Of a DNA stretch of 64,000 nucleotides, positions 59,953-64,000 are shown in pieces. This stretch comes from Tenrec ecaudatus (taxonomy: Eukaryota > Chordata > Mammalia > Afrosoricida > Tenrecidae). The stretch is from contig NC_134536.1 in the NCBI RefSeq assembly GCF_050624435.1, positions 129,836,758 through 129,900,757 of the forward strand, read 5' to 3'. The stretch's first letter is position 1. Each line of letters opens with the position of its first letter. The notes under the pieces were generated by a model. It worked only from the letters and a program-made list of their open reading frames with translations. It made no database searches and was not told the origin of the DNA. A program made the translations under genes and the position numbers.

Positions 59953-60501
59953 CAGAGGTTCTCAACCTGTGGGTCGTGAGCCCTTTGGGGGTCGAACGAC
60001 CCTTTCACAGGGATCGCCCAGGACCATTGGAAAACACATATTTCTGATGGTCTTAGGAATCGAGACCCCGTGCCTCTGTCCGTCTCCAGGCAGGTCCGTC
60101 CACGTGCAGATGTGCTGATCTGGTGAGAAAGAAGCTACCTCAACCTTGGCACTGACGTTGGGTTTTTACGCATGCTGTCAAAATGTAGTAATGCGGTTTA
60201 CTATTGTTACATGAAGACTGTTACCCATGCTACGTACCCATGCTTCAAGACAAAATTTCATTGATTTGTCATTAGAAATAACCATTTCTCAATGCATAAT
60301 GACATATTGTTTTTGTGATTCATCACTATGCTTTAATTTTGTTCCATTTGTAACAATGACAAGACATCCTGCCTGTCCGATAGTTACACGACGATTCATA
60401 ACAGCAGCAAAATGACAGTGATGAAGTAGCAATGAACATAATGTTACGGTTGGGGGTCATGAGGAACTGTATTCAAGGGTCGCGGCATGAGAACTTCACT
60501 G
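59953..60501 (+). mobile_element. SPIN-type hAT transposon, long copy (549 bp)
   Basis: Left end CAGAGGTTCTCAACCT, then gggtcgtgagccctttgggg and cgaacgaccctttcacaggg as in SPIN consensus; right part cagcagcaaaatgacagtga, tgttacggttgggggtcatg and a worn end near 60501. About 370 bp of extra AT-rich interior (60120-60395) is absent from the other four copies. Flanks ctgcaaca and ctcctacc match at 5 of 8. Confidence 0.88.
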
Positions 60502-60504
60502 CTC

Positions 60505-61099
60505 CTACCCGTCCCTTTCATTCAGCCCTGAAGTGCTCCTGGGGGCTCCTGGCCTTGCCCTCCCACTGGTGGCCATCCGTGTCTGTGATGCTCCCACGAT
60601 AAGCAAATGAGGGGCAGCGCGAGAACAGCAGGTAGCCAATGGGGAGTCTTGCTGAGCAAGCTGTGGTCACTCTGAGGCCAGCCTGGCAGCCAGGTGCTCA
60701 TGGAGGGCTGAGCTTGGGGGCTTGAGAGGTGGAGGTGCGGGCCGGGCAGAAGCTATGACTGTCCTGGCCAGGGCAAGGGCTTTGTGCTCCAGCCTCTCAC
60801 CTCTACCCCAGGGTGCAGATGGAGGAGGGCATTGTGGATGGAGGCTGGAAGCATGCGGTTTGTGATAAAGCCCTTCTGGGGACCTGACCCAACACCTTGT
60901 GGTGATGGAAGGACAGTCCCATGTTTCCTGTGTGGTGTGTTGCAGATGGACAGAGAGGGGGGCTGGGGGGAGCTATTCTTCTACCCATTCATCCACTCTT
61001 CTAAACCGTTCATTTTGCTGCATAAAGGCTACTTTCGGAGAAGTTGTAGCTATCCAGAATATGGTGTGTAGTATGTACCACGTCTGACAGCCCTCCCCC

Positions 61100-61133
<34 letters not shown>

Positions 61134-61400
61134 ACACGCCTATTAGCATCTTACATTTGTGTGGCACGCTTGTTACAATAACAGCCAAGTGGATATTGGG
61201 GTCATTTCTTCTTGTTTCAGAGTCCTATGGGATTAAAAAAATTTTTTTTAATTTAAGCTTTACAGGCTTTGACAAATGCGTAATCCCACGTGTCCACCGT
61301 GACAGTATCACACAGGATAGTGCCACCGGCCTAAGAATGTCCCAGGCTCCCCTTTTTCAGCCCTCCTCTAAACTTTATTTTCAAGAGCTTTAAAGTCATA
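60505..61400. other. Low-repeat intronic block
   Basis: Unique-looking apart from the CA tract at 61102-61130. No exon supported. Confidence 0.3.
61102..61130. repeat. (CA)n microsatellite
   Basis: About 14 CA units. Confidence 0.93.
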
Positions 61401-62060
61401 AAAAGAAGACAAAAAAAAACCTTAAAAAAAAGACACTCCCCCAAAAGGAGCACTTTCTCATGATAGGAAATTTGTAGAAAAATAGGAAAAGGTTAGAAGA
61501 GTCACCTATCATTCTTGTCCCCCAAAGTCAAACTCGTTGAAGTTTGTGTTTCCGTCAGTGTGTTCATTAAAGTGACCTTCATCCAATTAACTAAACCCTT
61601 GGTCTAAATACTTGTTCCGCTTCATGTTTAATTTTCAAATGACTATAATTAAAGGGGCTAGTCAAACACTTCACAAAGGAAAGCAGGCCTTCCCTTTTTA
61701 TAAAGCCCCGTAACAGAGAGGAAGAAATTAAAAGGAGCAAATTCCTCCAGCCCCCTTTCCCCTGCACCCCACCCCTGGTGGAAAACCAGGCCCGGCACTT
61801 GGAATGTGCCTCTCAGAACCTTTCTGCTGTGGTCTCACTCTGTTAAAAAAAAACAGCCTCATCAAATGGGAATCGTAAGTAATCATGTTTTACAGAGTTG
61901 GATTAGTTTGCATACCCAATTTTATATTTCCCCTCTTTACATAGCATTTTAGCACACTGGGTCTCCTCTCCCCTCCCCGCCCCCTGCATGTCAGCATATA
62001 CATTTTTTAAATGCCTGTGTAATCTCCCACCCATATTTGACTCAGGCCTTGTGTGATTTC
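61400..62060. other. AT-rich repeat-free block, candidate conserved non-coding element
   Basis: Unlike its GC-rich surroundings, it is AT-rich and free of recognised repeats, with dense homeobox-like and similar words (ccaattaactaaaccc, gactataattaaaggggc, gtaagtaatcatgtttta). Such islands in introns are often conserved enhancers; conservation itself cannot be seen here. Confidence 0.35.
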
Positions 62061-63240
62061 ACAGATGTTCCCTAAGCGCTTATGGAGACAAAAGGCCTGC
62101 TTCGTGGGCCTCCCAGGCTGGTTTGGGACCCCAGGGCCGGAACAGGCAGCGGCCACCCTGTGTAATGGACCCCGTGCCTGGTCTGGGGCGGCGCAGAGGG
62201 GCGCAGCCTGGGAAGGCTGTGCACTGGGTCTCTAGCAGAGGCTGGAGGACCCCGAGGGGTGGGCAGCAGCTGTGTGAGTCATCGGCCCCTCCCCTGGCCG
62301 AGGTGGCTCCTTTCGGCTTCTCCTTTTACACAAGAGTTCCAGCTGTTTATCAGGGGCCCTCCCAGGCCCCAAGTGCCAGGCGCTCCCACTCCCTGCTGGA
62401 CAGGCTGTGGGGCCCTGATTACGGAGACAGCTGAGGCCGGGACCCTGGGCAGAAGGGGCAGGAGATCCGGAAGTTTGAGCAGAGGTGCAGCCTGGGGGTG
62501 GGTGGGTGGCGGGACAGACCTGGGGCTCTGTGCGTCCAGGACAGGCCCTCGCCCTCCTCTGCAGAGTCAGGCCTCCACCCAGAATCCTTCTGTCCCACCA
62601 GCGTTTCCTGGTGGCGCCCTCTCCTCTCAGTGAACGCATCAGCAGGTTGTCCTCGCAAGAGCGCGAACCCCGGAAGCCGGAGTTCGTGGAAATCGGTAGC
62701 TAGCCTTCCCTCTGAGTCTGACATTGACCCGGCACCATGATCGCTGGAGTGGTGGGATTCTCGCCTTCCTCGTGGGAGACCAGGTTCCGTTCCACAGATG
62801 CAGCCAGGGAGCACCTTGGGGTCACCGAGAATCGGGGGCCAGCATGGTGGGTCCTGACGGCACAGGCACCGTGGTGCGTCTTGAATCTGTTTCCTCAGGT
62901 GACACCTCCCACCAGGACCTCTTCTTATCCACTCGTTGTAGAAAGGCCACCGTAGAGAAGGTCACTGCAGTGCAGAGGAATTAGTAAACTTCAAGTGTCT
63001 CTGCAGGGATTCCAACCCACTGAAGCCAGCTTTCTTCTATGAATAACCTGACGGCGGAGATAGCTCTGTTTCCAACGGAGTCGCAAGGCCTCAGTGAGGC
63101 AGTGAGCACTTGGTACCTTCTTAATCGGTTCAGGAAGGCCAGATCCCACCCCGCCCCTCCCCTCGCCTTCATAGCCCTCATCTCCCGTTTGGGGGTCACG
63201 GTTGCTTGGAAGAAACTAATTGGAGTCTCTATACGGTGGT
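62061..63240. other. Intronic unique sequence
   Basis: GC-rich with frames on both strands that lack exon borders. No repeat recognised. Confidence 0.3.
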
Positions 63241-63242
63241 GG

Positions 63243-63455
63243 AAGAGCCACGGTGGTGTAGTAATTGCGTGCTGGGCTGCTCACTGCAAGGTCAGCAGTT
63301 CAAAGCCACCAACCGCTCTTTGGGAAAAAAAGATGGGCTCTCTACTTCCGTCAAGAATGACCATCTCGGATACCCACAGGGGGCAACTGCCCCCTGCCCT
63401 AGGGGGTCACTGTGAGGCGGCATGGACTTGACGGCCGTGAGCTTGGTGAGCTCGG
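63243..63455 (+). repeat. AfroSINE
   Basis: Plus copy, complete: cacggtggtgtagtaattgc, actgcaaggtcagcagttca, and tail gcatggacttgacggccgtg. Confidence 0.94.
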
Positions 63456-63467
63456 CTTTTTGTCTGA

Positions 63468-63650
63468 GCGTGGTGGCGTGGTAAGGAGCATCCCTTCTGG
63501 AGCCAAACTCCGCCTGGCCTCGAAACCCTGGCTCCAGATACTGGGGTGGATTTGTAACCTTGAGCAAGTTGCTTCCACTTCCTTGAGCCTCAGGCCTCTT
63601 CCCCCTCTCTCCGCTGGGAATGTTTCTCTCCCCATTTATTAATCATGGCA
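63468..63650 (+). repeat. MIR, nearly complete
   Basis: Reads in MIR order: tctggagccaaactccgcct, accttgagcaagttgcttcc, acttccttgagcctcaggcc, then ctctccgctgggaatg. Confidence 0.85.
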
Positions 63651-63894
63651 TTGCTCAGGGACAGAAAAGAAAAAAAAGTAGGAGATAAGGTTTTTTAAAA
63701 AAAATTGAATGAATTTTGTTGTTGAGACAGAGGCCCAGCCAAGGGTAACCACCCGGCCCTTGCTCCAGAGGCGGTTCTGTGACATTGCGCACGTTCTTGG
63801 AGCGGCATAACCATTTGATTCCAGGGAGATAGGTCTGGGAAAGGTGCAGCACCCAGGGCCAGCATTCTTTCCCAGCTCAGCCAGGAGGGATCGT

Positions 63895-64000
63895 TCTGGT
63901 TTTTAGTGTAAAGGGCGTTCCGGGGATTGGCCTGCCCTTGGTGGCTTCAGAAAGTCTAGATTCCATGAGAATTTGAAGTTTCGTCCGGCACCCTCTGCCT
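63895..64000. repeat. Probable old LINE remnant at window end
   Basis: ggcttcagaaagtctagatt and atgagaatttgaag parallel ggctccagaaagtctggatt and cgagcacttgag at about 38705. Cut by the window edge. Confidence 0.3.

Noticed and set aside
23000-64000. CCND3 coding exons
   Set aside because: No cyclin-box sequence was found in any frame. The coding exons would lie further right.

Overview
This is nuclear DNA from a mammal, almost certainly an afrotherian and probably a tenrec (Echinops-like). There are no bacterial-style operons. Coding sequence is split into short exons with GT-AG borders, a CpG island marks a promoter, and most of the rest is interspersed repeat. Three repeat signals point to the host: dozens of tRNA-headed AfroSINEs, long RTE-type LINE fragments of the afrotherian kind, and short hAT transposons matching SPIN elements (known from tenrec, bushbaby, bat, rodents and opossum through horizontal transfer). 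The species call is inference from remembered repeat families; no database was searched.

The only protein-coding gene I can prove is TAF8 (TFIID subunit 8), on the minus strand from 22381 (ATG) down to 7714 (stop). All nine coding exons are present, every junction has consensus splice sites, phases agree at each join, and the total is 933 nt = 310 codons plus stop, the same length as human TAF8 as I remember it. A 3' UTR of about 1.6 kb runs to a poly(A) signal at 6112-6117.

A CpG island at about 22230-23860 covers the TAF8 start. It holds a 4-copy 16-bp GC-box tandem repeat, a palindromic CLEAR-type E-box between two 16-bp direct repeats, a ZNF143-like site and three CCAAT boxes. In human 6p21.1 this spot is a bidirectional promoter shared with a distal promoter of CCND3. 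The rest of the window (about 23.9-64 kb) would then be the large 5' intron of that CCND3 transcript, read on the plus strand. No cyclin-box exon is visible here, so this rests on remembered synteny.

Layout: 1-6.1 kb, region downstream of TAF8 with an ERVL LTR end, an AfroSINE, a possible second LTR and an RTE tail; 6.1-22.4 kb, TAF8; 22.2-23.9 kb, CpG-island promoter; 24-64 kb, repeat-rich probable CCND3 intron with RTE copies (26, 29.6-31.5, 39.5-42.2, 46-47.9, 49.5-51.0, 54.7 and 58.9-59.3 kb), ERVL solo LTRs (42.3, 52.8, 55.5-56.9 kb), SPIN copies (27.3, 47.5, 48.7, 60.0 kb) and low-repeat blocks (27.6-28.7, 33.3-34.6, 43.5-45.3, 57.2-58.3, 60.5-63.2 kb) that are candidates for conserved regulatory DNA. 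I found no clearly new biological system; the most interesting items are the promoter architecture, the SPIN insertions and their nesting, and several CTCF-like sites.
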